DNA of 21,027 nt from NCBI GenBank assembly GCA_947631675.1, contig CANRMG010000011.1, forward strand, positions 1 through 21,027, read 5' to 3'. The stretch is from an uncultured Oscillospiraceae bacterium (GTDB lineage: Bacteria; Bacillota_A; Clostridia; Oscillospirales; Oscillospiraceae). Below the pieces are notes generated by a model that did no database searches, was not told the origin of the DNA, and worked only from the letters and a program-made list of their open reading frames with translations. The translations under genes and the position numbers were made by a program. Positions 13,930 through 21,014 of this stretch are shown here, one piece after another; the first letter of the stretch is position 1; each line of letters starts with the position of its first letter.

Positions 13930-14796
13930 TCACGCCTCCTCGCCAAAATGGTAGAGATACAGATCCTCCATCGTCGCCCGGCAGGGGACGGCATGCTCAG
14001 AGGGCCGCCGGTCGGAAAGGATGCGCAGCACGACGCGGTCCCCCTCATGGCGGAAATTCGCCACCGTGACCCGCTTCTCCCATATCCGCGCCTGCTCTGC
14101 CGGGACGGTCAGCTCCCAGACCTTTCCCTCCGCCTGCCTGACCAGCTCCAGGACCGTGCCCCGGAGGATGAACCGCCCGTTTTTCATGACGAGCACCTGG
14201 TCCGCAATGGCCTCCACATCGGACACGATGTGGGTGGAGAGGATCACGATCCGGTCCCCGGCATAGTCCGCCAGAAGATTGCGCAGATGCACCCGTTCCT
14301 TTGGGTCAAGGCCCGCCGTGGGCTCGTCCAGGATCAGCACCTGCGGGTCGTTGAGCAGCGCCTGGGCGATACCCACCCGCTGTTTCATGCCGCCGGAAAA
14401 GGTGCGCAGCTTTTTCCTGGCGGCGCCCAGCAGCCCCACGGTGCCCAGCAGTTCATGGATGCGTCTTTGGGCCATATCCCGGGGTATCCCCTTCAGCGTG
14501 GCGATGTAGGAGAGAAACTCCCCGGCGGTGTAGTGGGGGTAATAGCCGAAGTCCTGGGGGAGATACCCCAGCATGTTCCGGTACGCCGCGCCCATGCCCG
14601 TCACTTCCTCGCCATTGAAGAACACTTCCCCGGAGGTGGACTCTAAAATGGCGCACAGCATCCGCATGAGGGTAGTTTTGCCCGCGCCGTTGGCGCCCAG
14701 CAGGCCGTAGACGCCGGGCGTGAGCGCGGCGCTCACCCGGTCCACCGCGATCTTGCTGCCATAGTGTTTTGTCAGGCGGTCAAACGACAGCTCCAT
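13930..14796 (-). CDS. ABC transporter ATP-binding protein
   Basis: This 288-residue ATPase has Walker A GANGAGKTT (about 34-42), Q-loop LPQDFGYYPHYTAGEFL, ABC signature SGGMKQRVGIAQAL, Walker B VLILDEPTAGLDP and H-loop LSTHIVSDVE, all intact. The C-terminal 70 residues are a divergent regulatory extension common in ABC-2 (CcmA/BcrA-like) ATPases. It would energise the permease encoded next. The ATG at 14794-14796 overlaps the preceding membrane-protein gene by 17 bases and has AAGGAGGG about nine bases before it. The Q-loop region QDFGYYPHYT is typical of the antibiotic-peptide transporter branch. Confidence 0.94.
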   Translation of the reverse strand: MELSFDRLTKHYGSKIAVDRVSAALTPGVYGLLGANGAGKTTLMRMLCAILESTSGEVFFNGEEVTGMGAAYRNMLGYLPQDFGYYPHYTAGEFLSYIATLKGIPRDMAQRRIHELLGTVGLLGAARKKLRTFSGGMKQRVGIAQALLNDPQVLILDEPTAGLDPKERVHLRNLLADYAGDRIVILSTHIVSDVEAIADQVLVMKNGRFILRGTVLELVRQAEGKVWELTVPAEQARIWEKRVTVANFRHEGDRVVLRILSDRRPSEHAVPCRATMEDLYLYHFGEEA

Positions 14797-15493
14797 ACAT
14801 TTTGCCCTCCTTGCTTGCTTTAACGATGAAGCATATCTCCCTGGCGAAGAACGCCGAGAAGACGGTGAACGCGGCGATCCATACCCCCGCCGCCGACAGC
14901 TCGTATAATCCCGGCGTCAGGCGGGAGGAGGCCCGCCAGAAAAGGCACGAGCCCAGCGACGTGACAATAGCCAGCGTCATGCCGTTTTGCCTCCTGCTCC
15001 GAATGAGGTGCAGAAGCATGGTCATGCAGACCAGATAGGGCACCAGGCAGTACAGGATCATCCGTCCCAGGTCCCGGACGCTGCCGGTCAGGCGGACCTC
15101 CAGCCACAGCAGCATGGTCATGCAGACCAGATTCGCCGCGCCCGCGAGGATCAGCTTGGCCAGGACGATCTGCGCCCCGGAGGAGCGGGTGACCGCCTCC
15201 AGCTCGCCCGTCCCGAAGTATTGCCCCTGAAAGACCACGGGGACGGCGGCCAGGATGAACAGGGGTATAAATACCGGGAGATATTTCAGGTCCTGCGATG
15301 CGCCGTATAGGAACAGCCCCGCAAGGAGCAGCGCGACAGCCTGGAAGCCCACGATGGGCAGCCATTCAAAACGGAACACGCCCGACAGGAACTGCCAAAA
15401 GCCCAGCCGGGGCTGGGGGACGCCGGCGTCCAATATCGCGTTGATACTGCGTTCCCGCGCCTCTGCGTCAGGATAGGGAATGGCGTCACTCAT
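14780..15493 (-). CDS. Membrane protein of the sigma-ABC operon, possible anti-sigma factor
   Basis: This 237-residue protein has a cytoplasmic N-terminus of about 40 residues followed by about six membrane spans in 45-225. I do not recognise a named domain. It overlaps the sigma gene upstream by eight bases and the ATPase gene downstream by 17. Proteins encoded directly after an ECF sigma factor and coupled to it are often its membrane-bound anti-sigma factor. The N-terminal soluble segment could play that part, although there is no zinc-binding HxxxCxxC motif. It could instead be a second permease subunit. AAGGAG lies ten bases before the ATG. Confidence 0.75.
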   Translation of the reverse strand: MSDAIPYPDAEARERSINAILDAGVPQPRLGFWQFLSGVFRFEWLPIVGFQAVALLLAGLFLYGASQDLKYLPVFIPLFILAAVPVVFQGQYFGTGELEAVTRSSGAQIVLAKLILAGAANLVCMTMLLWLEVRLTGSVRDLGRMILYCLVPYLVCMTMLLHLIRSRRQNGMTLAIVTSLGSCLFWRASSRLTPGLYELSAAGVWIAAFTVFSAFFAREICFIVKASKEGKMYGAVV

Positions 15494-16031
15494 CGTCTGT
15501 CAGCTCCTTTCTCAACCTTGCTATGAGGCGATAATACCGGCTCTTGATCTTTGCCTCCGCCTGGCCGGTGACGGCGGCGATCTGCGGGAAGCTGCACTGG
15601 CCGTAGACGTGCAGGCGGAATATCTCTTGGTCCAGGGGCTCCTCTTGCCGTACCAGCGCCTCCGCCTGGGCGGACAGCACTTTGTCGTGGACGATGGCGG
15701 TAAGATCCTCTGGCGAGGGAATATCCTCCGTCAGCGGCACCGCCGCCCGGTATCTTCGCCGGTGATCGATGATCTTGTGGGATGCGATGTGGTAAAGCCA
15801 TGTGCGAAAGGCACTTTTGTGCCGGTCATAGGAGGAAAGGCTCTGCAAAGCGGCGATGAAGCTCTCCTGGGTCAGGTCGAGGGCGTCCTCGGGCTGGCCC
15901 ACCTGCCGCCAGATATAGGCGTAAAGCCCGTCGTAGTGCGCCCGCACCAGCGCGTCGGCCGCCGTCCGGTCCCCGCGGCGCAGGATGGCCCGTATCCACT
16001 TTTGCTCCTGATCGTGGGCCAGCGTGTCCAC
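15486..16031 (-). CDS. ECF-type RNA polymerase sigma factor
   Basis: This 181-residue sigma-70 family protein has only regions 2 and 4. Region 2 (about 20-95) has LVRAHYDGLYAYIWRQVG, ALDLTQESFIAAL and FRTWLYHIASHKIIDHRR. Region 4 (about 125-175) has DQEIFRLHVYGQCSFPQIAAVTG and KIKSRYYRLIARLRKEL. It would direct RNA polymerase to a small set of promoters, probably including its own. The start is GTG 16029-16031 with AAGGG only two bases away, consistent with the roughly ten-base leader predicted from the promoter. An ATG two bases upstream is out of frame. It is the first gene of a four-gene operon with a membrane protein and an ABC exporter. Confidence 0.9.
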   Translation of the reverse strand: MDTLAHDQEQKWIRAILRRGDRTAADALVRAHYDGLYAYIWRQVGQPEDALDLTQESFIAALQSLSSYDRHKSAFRTWLYHIASHKIIDHRRRYRAAVPLTEDIPSPEDLTAIVHDKVLSAQAEALVRQEEPLDQEIFRLHVYGQCSFPQIAAVTGQAEAKIKSRYYRLIARLRKELTDDE

Positions 16032-16047
16032 ATCCCTTCTGTCTGTA

Positions 16048-16076
16048 TATTCGCAGCACAGGACCGAATCGTTTCA
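16048..16076 (-). promoter_or_regulatory. ECF-type promoter of the sigma-ABC operon
   Basis: On the minus strand, TGAAAC (16071-16076) is followed after 17 bases by CGAATA (16048-16053). The GAAAC -35 with a CG-starting -10 is the classic ECF sigma promoter form, as for sigma-W-type factors. It lies directly before the ECF sigma gene, implying positive autoregulation. The predicted start is near 16041. Confidence 0.65.
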
Positions 16077-16117
16077 AAAAAGCTGAAAAATTTTGCCATA
16101 TGAGCGGCAGTGAGGCA

Positions 16118-16149
16118 CAAGCCCCCGGAGCGTTTGCTCCGGGGGCTTG
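16118..16149 (-). terminator. Long GC-rich hairpin after the DtxR-type gene
   Basis: CAAGCCCCCGGAGC (16118-16131) pairs perfectly with GCTCCGGGGGCTTG (16136-16149) over 14 bp with loop GTTT. It lies 26 bases beyond the metalloregulator stop and just upstream of the sigma promoter. The minus strand lacks a T run, so termination is inferred mainly from stem strength and position. Confidence 0.5.
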
Positions 16150-16175
16150 TTGCATTTTGGGGAAAATACGTTATA

Positions 16176-16595
16176 CTACTTCTTGTCCGCGTGGGCTTTT
16201 TTGTGGGCCTTCCCGTCGGGGACAGCGCCGCCGTGGGCGGCGATATAGGCCTGGATGCAGCGGAAGGTCTCGTCGGACAGATCGTGCTCGATCTTGCAGG
16301 CGTCCTTGTAGGACGTCTCCCGGTCCACGCCCAGGCTCATGAGCACCGCCGCGATGGTCTCGTGGCGCTCATAGATGCGCTTGGCGATGGCCAGGCCCTT
16401 GTCCTCCAGATAGAGGCGTCTGTCCTCGTCCCGGCGGATGTAGCCGTTGGCCTCCAGCTGCTTCATGGCCACGCTGACGGAGGGCTTGGAGTAGCCCAGG
16501 GAGTTGGCGATGTCGATGGAGCGGACAAAGCCCTTTTCCTGGCCCAGCATATAGATGGCTTCCAGATAATCCTCGGCGGATTCATGGATGTTCAT
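16176..16595 (-). CDS. DtxR/MntR-family metal-dependent transcriptional regulator
   Basis: This 139-residue regulator starts with a winged-helix domain (about 5-65) with AEDYLEAIYML, RSIDIANSLGYSKPSVSVAMKQLE and a wing. The metal-binding dimerisation domain (66-122) has RIYERHETIAAVL and DACKIEHDLS. By alignment to MntR, the ligands are Asp9, Glu12, His78, Cys100, Glu103 and His104. Asp9 is MntR-like, while Cys100 matches the DtxR/iron type, so metal preference (Mn or Fe) is open. The short family form lacks an SH3 domain. The tail is Lys/His-rich (KAHKKAHADKK). GGAGG lies seven bases before the ATG. It diverges from cca, and the AT-rich spacer (16611-16640) may hold its own operator. Confidence 0.9.
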   Translation of the reverse strand: MNIHESAEDYLEAIYMLGQEKGFVRSIDIANSLGYSKPSVSVAMKQLEANGYIRRDEDRRLYLEDKGLAIAKRIYERHETIAAVLMSLGVDRETSYKDACKIEHDLSDETFRCIQAYIAAHGGAVPDGKAHKKAHADKK

Positions 16596-16672
16596 ATGTG
16601 CGCCTCCCCCGCTTATAATATTTAAATTATTTTATCATATTCTTTGAGAAAAAACAAGTCGAGGTGAAAAAG

Positions 16673-18034
16673 ATGACGCCGGTCCCCGCCTATGTGGATA
16701 CGCTGCTGGCCGCCCTGCGGGCGGCGGGCTATGAGGCGTACCCGGTGGGGGGCTGTGTCCGGGACAGCCTCATGGGCCGGGAGCCGGCGGATTGGGACAT
16801 ATGCACTGCCGCCCTGCCGGCGGAGACGGAGCGTGTATTCGCCGGCTGCCGGCTCATCGAGACGGGCCTGAAGCACGGCACCGTCGCGGTCCTGACCGAG
16901 GCCGGGCCCGTGGAGATCACCACCTTCCGCACCGACGGGACCTATGCCGACGGCCGCCACCCGGACCATGTCACCTTCGTGCCGGACCTTAAAGAGGACC
17001 TGGCCCGGCGGGACTTCACCGTGAACGCCATGGCCCTGGCCCCGGACGGGACCGTGATCGACCCCTTCGGGGGCCGGGAGGACCTGGCGGCGGGCCTCAT
17101 CCGCTGTGTGGGGGAGCCGGACGAGCGCTTCGGCGAAGACGCCCTGCGCATCCTGCGGGCCCTGCGCTTCGCCTCCAAGCTGGACTTTGAGATAGAACCT
17201 GCCACCGCCCGGAGCCTGAGGGAGAACAGGGCCCTGCTGGACAAGGTGGCCCGGGAGCGGGTGTTCGCGGAGCTCAAGGGCTTGCTCATAGGTCCCGGCG
17301 CGGGCAGGGTGCTGCTGGCCTTCGCCCCGGTCATTTTCCAGGTCATCCCGGAACTGGCGGCTGCAGCGGGCTTTGACCAGCGCAATCCCCACCACATCCA
17401 TGACGTGTGGACCCATACGGCCATGGCGGTGGACGCCGCGCCCCGGGATGAGGTGCTGCGTCTGGCCATGCTGCTGCACGACGTGGCCAAGCCGGAGATG
17501 TTCTTCACCGACGAGGCCGGCGTGGGCCACTTTTACGGCCACGGAGAGCGGGGCGCGGAGATGGCCGACGGCATATTGCGCCGGCTCAAATGCGACAACG
17601 ACACCCGGGAGCGGGTGTGCCTGCTCATTGCCAACCATGACATCTGCCCGCCTCAGACCCCAAGGGCCATGCGGCGGCTGCTGGCGAAGGTGGGGGAAGA
17701 TGCGGTGCGGCAGCTTCTGGATTGCTGGCGGGCGGACTGCGCCGACCGGGCCGACGCGGTCCTGGCAGCGGACACCCCATGGGAGACCCTGATCGGGACG
17801 GCGGGGCGGATACTGACGGAGCTTTTGGCGGAGCCGGCCCCATGTTTTTCCGTGAGGAGCCTGGCGGTGAACGGCCGGGACATCCTGGCCCTGGGCGTGG
17901 AAAAAGGACCGGCCGTGGGCCGGATATTGGAGGGACTTCTGACCAGTGTTCTGGAGGGGGAGACCCCCAATGAGCGGGAGGCGCTGCTAAAAAAAGCGGC
18001 GGCGCTGGCGACGGAAAATATAACGGAAAAATAA
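16673..18034 (+). CDS. cca: CCA tRNA nucleotidyltransferase with HD domain
   Basis: This enzyme adds or repairs the 3' CCA end of tRNAs. The 453-residue product has the class II nucleotidyltransferase head: [10 protein letters not shown] (from residue 26), then DWDI with the two metal-binding aspartates (about 40 and 42), then [10 protein letters not shown] and the RNA-binding [18 protein letters not shown]. An HD domain follows (about 240-340, LLHDVAKP with His269-Asp270, and LIANHD), as in many bacterial forms where it has phosphohydrolase activity. I chose the ATG at 16673, with GAGGTG six bases before it. A GTG at 16664 lies inside the ribosome binding site. It is a single-gene unit diverging from the metalloregulator. 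Confidence 0.94.
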   Translation: MTPVPAYVDTLLAALRAAGYEAYPVGGCVRDSLMGREPADWDICTAALPAETERVFAGCRLIETGLKHGTVAVLTEAGPVEITTFRTDGTYADGRHPDHVTFVPDLKEDLARRDFTVNAMALAPDGTVIDPFGGREDLAAGLIRCVGEPDERFGEDALRILRALRFASKLDFEIEPATARSLRENRALLDKVARERVFAELKGLLIGPGAGRVLLAFAPVIFQVIPELAAAAGFDQRNPHHIHDVWTHTAMAVDAAPRDEVLRLAMLLHDVAKPEMFFTDEAGVGHFYGHGERGAEMADGILRRLKCDNDTRERVCLLIANHDICPPQTPRAMRRLLAKVGEDAVRQLLDCWRADCADRADAVLAADTPWETLIGTAGRILTELLAEPAPCFSVRSLAVNGRDILALGVEKGPAVGRILEGLLTSVLEGETPNEREALLKKAAALATENITEK

Positions 18035-18117
18035 TCGGCGGGACCGATAAAACGACATGTTTTTCGTATGCCGGCGGAGAGCGCGAAAAATTATTCGTAT
18101 TTATGTTTATATTTTTC

Positions 18118-18146
18118 TTGCGTTTTTGGCCCCGGCAACGTATAAT
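18118..18146 (+). promoter_or_regulatory. Sigma-A promoter of the small coiled-coil gene
   Basis: TTGCGT (18118-18123) and a perfect TATAAT (18141-18146) are 17 bases apart. The predicted start near 18153 gives a 30-base leader with AGGAGG. The upstream stretch 18090-18118 is strongly AT-rich, as in UP elements. Confidence 0.65.
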
Positions 18147-18182
18147 CTATTTTAACATCCCATCCACAGGAGGAATAATATC

Positions 18183-18518
18183 ATGCCCAGACCGAAGGGG
18201 AGCAAGAACAAAAAGACCATCGCCTCCGTTGCGAAGGTGGAGGAAAAGCTGGCCGCCCAGCAGGCGCTGAAAAAGACCCTGGAGGCGGAGGAGGCGGCGA
18301 TCGTCGCCGAGATCGAGAAGCAGAAGCAGCTTTTGAAGGCCAAGAAAAAGGAACTGCGCGCCGCGGAGAAGGCCATCGTCTCCCTGGAGGAGAAAAAGGC
18401 TGAGGCCGCCGCTATCGAGACCGCCGTGGCCCAGAAGGCGGAGATCGAGAAGGTGGTATCGAAGCTGGTCAGCAGCGGAAAGTCCGCCGAGGACATCCTG
18501 AAGATGCTCAACAAATAA
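18183..18518 (+). CDS. Small basic coiled-coil protein with AT-hook-like start
   Basis: This 111-residue protein is not a family I can name. It begins MPRPKGSKNKK, close to the AT-hook core (PRGRP or RPKGSK) that binds the minor groove of AT-rich DNA. Residues about 18-90 are an almost uninterrupted Ala/Glu/Lys helix with coiled-coil character, and a short C-terminal helix (SGKSAEDILKMLNK) follows. A DNA-binding tail joined to an oligomerising helix suggests a nucleoid-associated or H-NS-like architectural protein, but that is inference. AGGAGG lies nine bases before the ATG. It is a single gene with a strong promoter and terminator, suggesting high expression. Similar short RPKGSKNKK proteins occur in gut Clostridia. 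Confidence 0.8.
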   Translation: MPRPKGSKNKKTIASVAKVEEKLAAQQALKKTLEAEEAAIVAEIEKQKQLLKAKKKELRAAEKAIVSLEEKKAEAAAIETAVAQKAEIEKVVSKLVSSGKSAEDILKMLNK

Positions 18519-18533
18519 GACCGTTCATCCCGG

Positions 18534-18562
18534 CCGGCCGGCGCTTTGCCGGCCGGTCTTTC
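18534..18562 (+). terminator. Intrinsic terminator
   Basis: CCGGCCGGC (18534-18542) pairs with GCCGGCCGG (18548-18556) around GCTTT and is followed by TCTTTCTT. It closes the small coiled-coil gene just before the HAD gene, whose promoter is not evident. Confidence 0.75.
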
Positions 18563-18573
18563 TTGCAGGTGGT

Positions 18574-19329
18574 ATGATGAAAAACGCGCTGGATATACTG
18601 GCGGGGAAAAAAGCGGCCCTCTTTGACCTGGACGGCACGCTCATAGATTCCATCGGCGTATGGAACGAGACGGACCGCGTTCTGTACCGGGAGCTGACCG
18701 GCGGGGAGCCGGACATGGCGGCGCTGCAGGCCCTGCGGGACGAGGCCCTGCGCCGGTTCCGAGAGGAGGCCAACCCCTACCTGCGCTACTGCGCGGAGCT
18801 GAAGGAGCGCTACGGCACGGCGCTGTCTCCCCGGCAGATATACGAGCGGCGGTACGCCATCGCCCAGGGGCTTTTGGAGCGTGTGGACTATAAGCCCGGG
18901 GCGGACCGGTTTTTGTGGGCGCTGAAGGGGACGGGCTGCCGGCTGATGCTGGTGACCACCACCCGCCGGCGGACCATCGAGACATACATGACCCGGAACG
19001 AAAATATCATGAAAAAGGCCCCGCTGGATAAACTGTTCGAGCGCATCTTATCCTGCGAGGACGCGAAAAACATCAAGCCGGACCCGGAGATCTATTTTAC
19101 GCTGTTCAGCCAGACGGGCCTGACGCCGGCGGAGTGCGTGGTGTTCGAGGACTCCCTCACCGGCGTACAGGCGGCAAGGGCCGCGGGGCTGGACACCGTC
19201 GTGGTCTACGACGCCCATTCCGACCCGGACCGGGCGGCGATCAATGCCCTGGCGGACGGGTATATTGAGAGCTTTTCGGCGCTGGCGGATAGGATGAAAA
19301 ACGGAGGAAAAACGCATGAAGAGATTTGA
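18574..19329 (+). CDS. HAD-superfamily phosphohydrolase
   Basis: This 251-residue haloacid-dehalogenase-family hydrolase has all four motifs: DLDGTLIDS with nucleophile Asp18 and acid Asp20, LVTTT with Thr128, NIKPDPE with Lys168, and FEDSLTGVQAA with Asp193. The inserted helical cap between motifs I and II (about 30-110) places it with the beta-phosphoglucomutase/phosphoglycolate phosphatase-like subfamily. Its substrate, probably a small phosphorylated metabolite, is unknown. The start is ATG 18574 with AGGTGGT directly upstream; the adjacent ATG at 18577 has better spacing and is an alternative. It heads a three-gene operon, and the next gene overlaps its end by 14 bases. Confidence 0.9.
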   Translation: MMKNALDILAGKKAALFDLDGTLIDSIGVWNETDRVLYRELTGGEPDMAALQALRDEALRRFREEANPYLRYCAELKERYGTALSPRQIYERRYAIAQGLLERVDYKPGADRFLWALKGTGCRLMLVTTTRRRTIETYMTRNENIMKKAPLDKLFERILSCEDAKNIKPDPEIYFTLFSQTGLTPAECVVFEDSLTGVQAARAAGLDTVVVYDAHSDPDRAAINALADGYIESFSALADRMKNGGKTHEEI

Positions 19330-19579
19330 CCGTATCATGGCCGTGGTCATGTCCGTGACGGGCGCGGCCTATCTCATCTTTGTCATATGGCAGTTTTGGG
19401 ACCGGTCTGCCCGGCCGGAGGTCTACGCTGCGCCCACGCCCTGGTATCTGTCATTGGAGATCATGGGGCTCATCGCCGCGGCCCTCATCGCCCTGGAGAT
19501 GGTGGCGTATATGGGCCTGCGCCGGTTCGCGGAGCGGGCGGATAAGGAAAATACCGACAAGCCGGAGAAGAAGGACTGA
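19316..19579 (+). CDS. Small two-span membrane protein of unknown function
   Basis: This 87-residue protein has two predicted membrane spans (about 7-26 and 45-67), separated by a short polar loop with RPEVYAAPTP. It ends in a charged Lys/Glu tail, ADKENTDKPEKKD. I do not recognise a family. GGAGG lies eight bases before the ATG, and the start overlaps the HAD gene end by 14 bases, so it is real and translationally coupled. A VanZ-like gene follows after 7 or 13 bases. Confidence 0.75.
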   Translation: MKRFDRIMAVVMSVTGAAYLIFVIWQFWDRSARPEVYAAPTPWYLSLEIMGLIAAALIALEMVAYMGLRRFAERADKENTDKPEKKD

Positions 19580-19592
19580 TAGGCCCGTGCCC

Positions 19593-20054
19593 ATGGAGCG
19601 TGGAACGAAAAAGTGGATCTGGGCGGCCTTTGCCCTGTACGGCGTGGTGATGGCGTGGCTGCTCTTCGGCCAGCGGCTGGGGGCGCCCCTGACGGAGGAG
19701 GCCCTGGCCGGGGCCAGCCGGCTCAATTTGTCGCCCTTTCAGATGATCCGCCACTATGTGCGCCTCATCGCCCTGTCCGACAAGCCCCATCTGATCCGCT
19801 CGGCGGCGGTGAACCTGGCGGGGAACGTGGCGGTGTTCGTGCCCCTGGGCGTGTTCCTGCCCCTGCTGTGGCCGCCTATGCGTAAGCTGTGGCTTTTTCT
19901 GCCCTTCGTGCTGGCGCTCATCGCCGTCATCGAGGCGGTGCAGTACGCGACATATCTCGGCGTGTGCGACATAGACGACCTCATCCTGAACGCGGCCGGG
20001 TGCCTCATCGGCTGGGCACTGTTCATGCTGGCCCGCCGTATCCGCCGGGAGTAA
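19593..20054 (+). CDS. VanZ-like family membrane protein
   Basis: This 153-residue protein has about four membrane spans. The VanZ-family pattern is visible: LNLSPFQMI, then AVNLAGNVAVFVPLGVFLPLLW, then IAVIEAVQYATYLGVCDIDDLILNAAGCLIGW, with the conserved N-P-L-G, E-Q and D-DD-N positions. VanZ is known from teicoplanin resistance clusters, but stand-alone relatives are common in Firmicutes and mostly uncharacterised. The start is uncertain. ATG 19593 has no ribosome binding site, while GTG 19587 has AAGGA 11 bases upstream and would add two residues. It ends the HAD operon. Confidence 0.87.
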   Translation: MERGTKKWIWAAFALYGVVMAWLLFGQRLGAPLTEEALAGASRLNLSPFQMIRHYVRLIALSDKPHLIRSAAVNLAGNVAVFVPLGVFLPLLWPPMRKLWLFLPFVLALIAVIEAVQYATYLGVCDIDDLILNAAGCLIGWALFMLARRIRRE

Positions 20055-20075
20055 AAATAATACAGTTCATTATTG

Positions 20076-20102
20076 GCCCCCTTGTGCAAAGGGGGCTTTT
20101 TT
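20076..20102 (+). terminator. Intrinsic terminator after the VanZ-like gene
   Basis: GCCCCCTT (20076-20083) pairs with AAGGGGGC (20089-20096) around GTGCA, followed by six T's. Confidence 0.92.
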
Positions 20103-20125
20103 GCGGCCTGAATGGTTATACTCTC

Positions 20126-20154
20126 TTGCGGGGGCGGACAGGGTGTGGTACAAT
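20126..20154 (+). promoter_or_regulatory. Extended -10 promoter of the thioredoxin-reductase-like gene
   Basis: TTGCGG (20126-20131) and TACAAT (20149-20154) are 17 bases apart, with TGG directly before the -10, the TGn extension that offsets a weak -35. The predicted start is near 20161. Confidence 0.6.
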
Positions 20155-20186
20155 ACCATGTTAGCGAATAAGGCATGGAGGACCCT

Positions 20187-21014
20187 ATGGCGGAGACATA
20201 TGACATCCTCATACTGGGCGCGGGGCCCGCGGGCATCTCAGCGGCCCTGACGGCGAAGGCCCGGGGCCGGAAGACGGCGATCCTTTCGTCGGAGCCCCTC
20301 AATACGCCCCTGGCGCAGGCCCCCAGGATCGACAACTATCCGGGCCTGGCGGCCATGACCGGGCGGCAGCTGCTGGTCTCCATGCTGGAGACGGTCATCG
20401 AGCAGGGCGTGCCTGTCATCACCGGCCGGGTCACCAATGTGATGGCCTTTGGCGGGAAGTTCATGGTGGGCCAGGATCGGGAGGTATACGAGGCGAAAAG
20501 CCTCATCCTCTGCCTGGGCGCCCGGCAGGGGGCCAGGCCCTTTCCCGGCGAGAAGGAGTATCTGGGCCGGGGCGTGAGCTACTGCGCCACCTGCGACGGG
20601 ATGCTCTATAAGGGCAAGCGGGTGGCTGTACTGGGCCTGGGCGGCGGAGCGGAGAAGGACGCCGATTTCCTGAAGAGCATCGGCTGTGACGTGTTCTTTC
20701 TCACCGCGGCTCAGGCGAAGGATGCGGAGATACTGGGCGCGGACAAGGTGACGGCCCTGCGCTGCGGCGGCGAAGAGCAGGCCGTGGACGGGGTGTTCAT
20801 CCTCCGGGACACGGTGGCGGCGGACGCCTTGCTGCCGGGTCTTGGGATGGAGGGAGGCCACATCGCCGTGGGCCCGGATATGGATACCAGCGTGCCGGGC
20901 GTGTACGCCGCCGGGGACTGCACCGGCCGGCCCTACCAGATCGCCCGGGCCGTGGGACAGGGAAACGTGGCGGCCCTGGCCGCCGACAGATATGTGAAGG
21001 AGAGGGAAACATGA
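20187..21014 (+). CDS. Thioredoxin-reductase-like FAD protein, NADPH motif missing
   Basis: The 275-residue flavoprotein has the FAD motif GAGPAG (11-16), the redox pair CATC (Cys133, Cys136) and the second FAD motif GVYAAGDCTGRP with a C-terminal QGNVAA helix, all diagnostic of low-molecular-weight thioredoxin reductases. In its pyridine-nucleotide domain the glycine loop reads GLGGGA, but the HRRxxxR motif that grips the NADPH 2'-phosphate is replaced by LTAAQAKDAE. It is also shorter than typical TrxB (about 305-320). Clostridial ferredoxin-dependent (FFTR) and other atypical reductases lack NADPH motifs, so the electron donor may be ferredoxin or NADH. The ATG at 20187 follows GGAGG by five bases; ATG 20175 lies too close to its AAGG. 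The next gene overlaps the stop (ATGA). Confidence 0.85.
   Translation: MAETYDILILGAGPAGISAALTAKARGRKTAILSSEPLNTPLAQAPRIDNYPGLAAMTGRQLLVSMLETVIEQGVPVITGRVTNVMAFGGKFMVGQDREVYEAKSLILCLGARQGARPFPGEKEYLGRGVSYCATCDGMLYKGKRVAVLGLGGGAEKDADFLKSIGCDVFFLTAAQAKDAEILGADKVTALRCGGEEQAVDGVFILRDTVAADALLPGLGMEGGHIAVGPDMDTSVPGVYAAGDCTGRPYQIARAVGQGNVAALAADRYVKERET

Noticed and set aside
16611..16640. AT-rich partial palindrome as a metalloregulator operator or cca promoter
   Set aside because: The symmetry is imperfect and no -35/-10 pair with proper spacing could be fixed; mentioned only as possible context.
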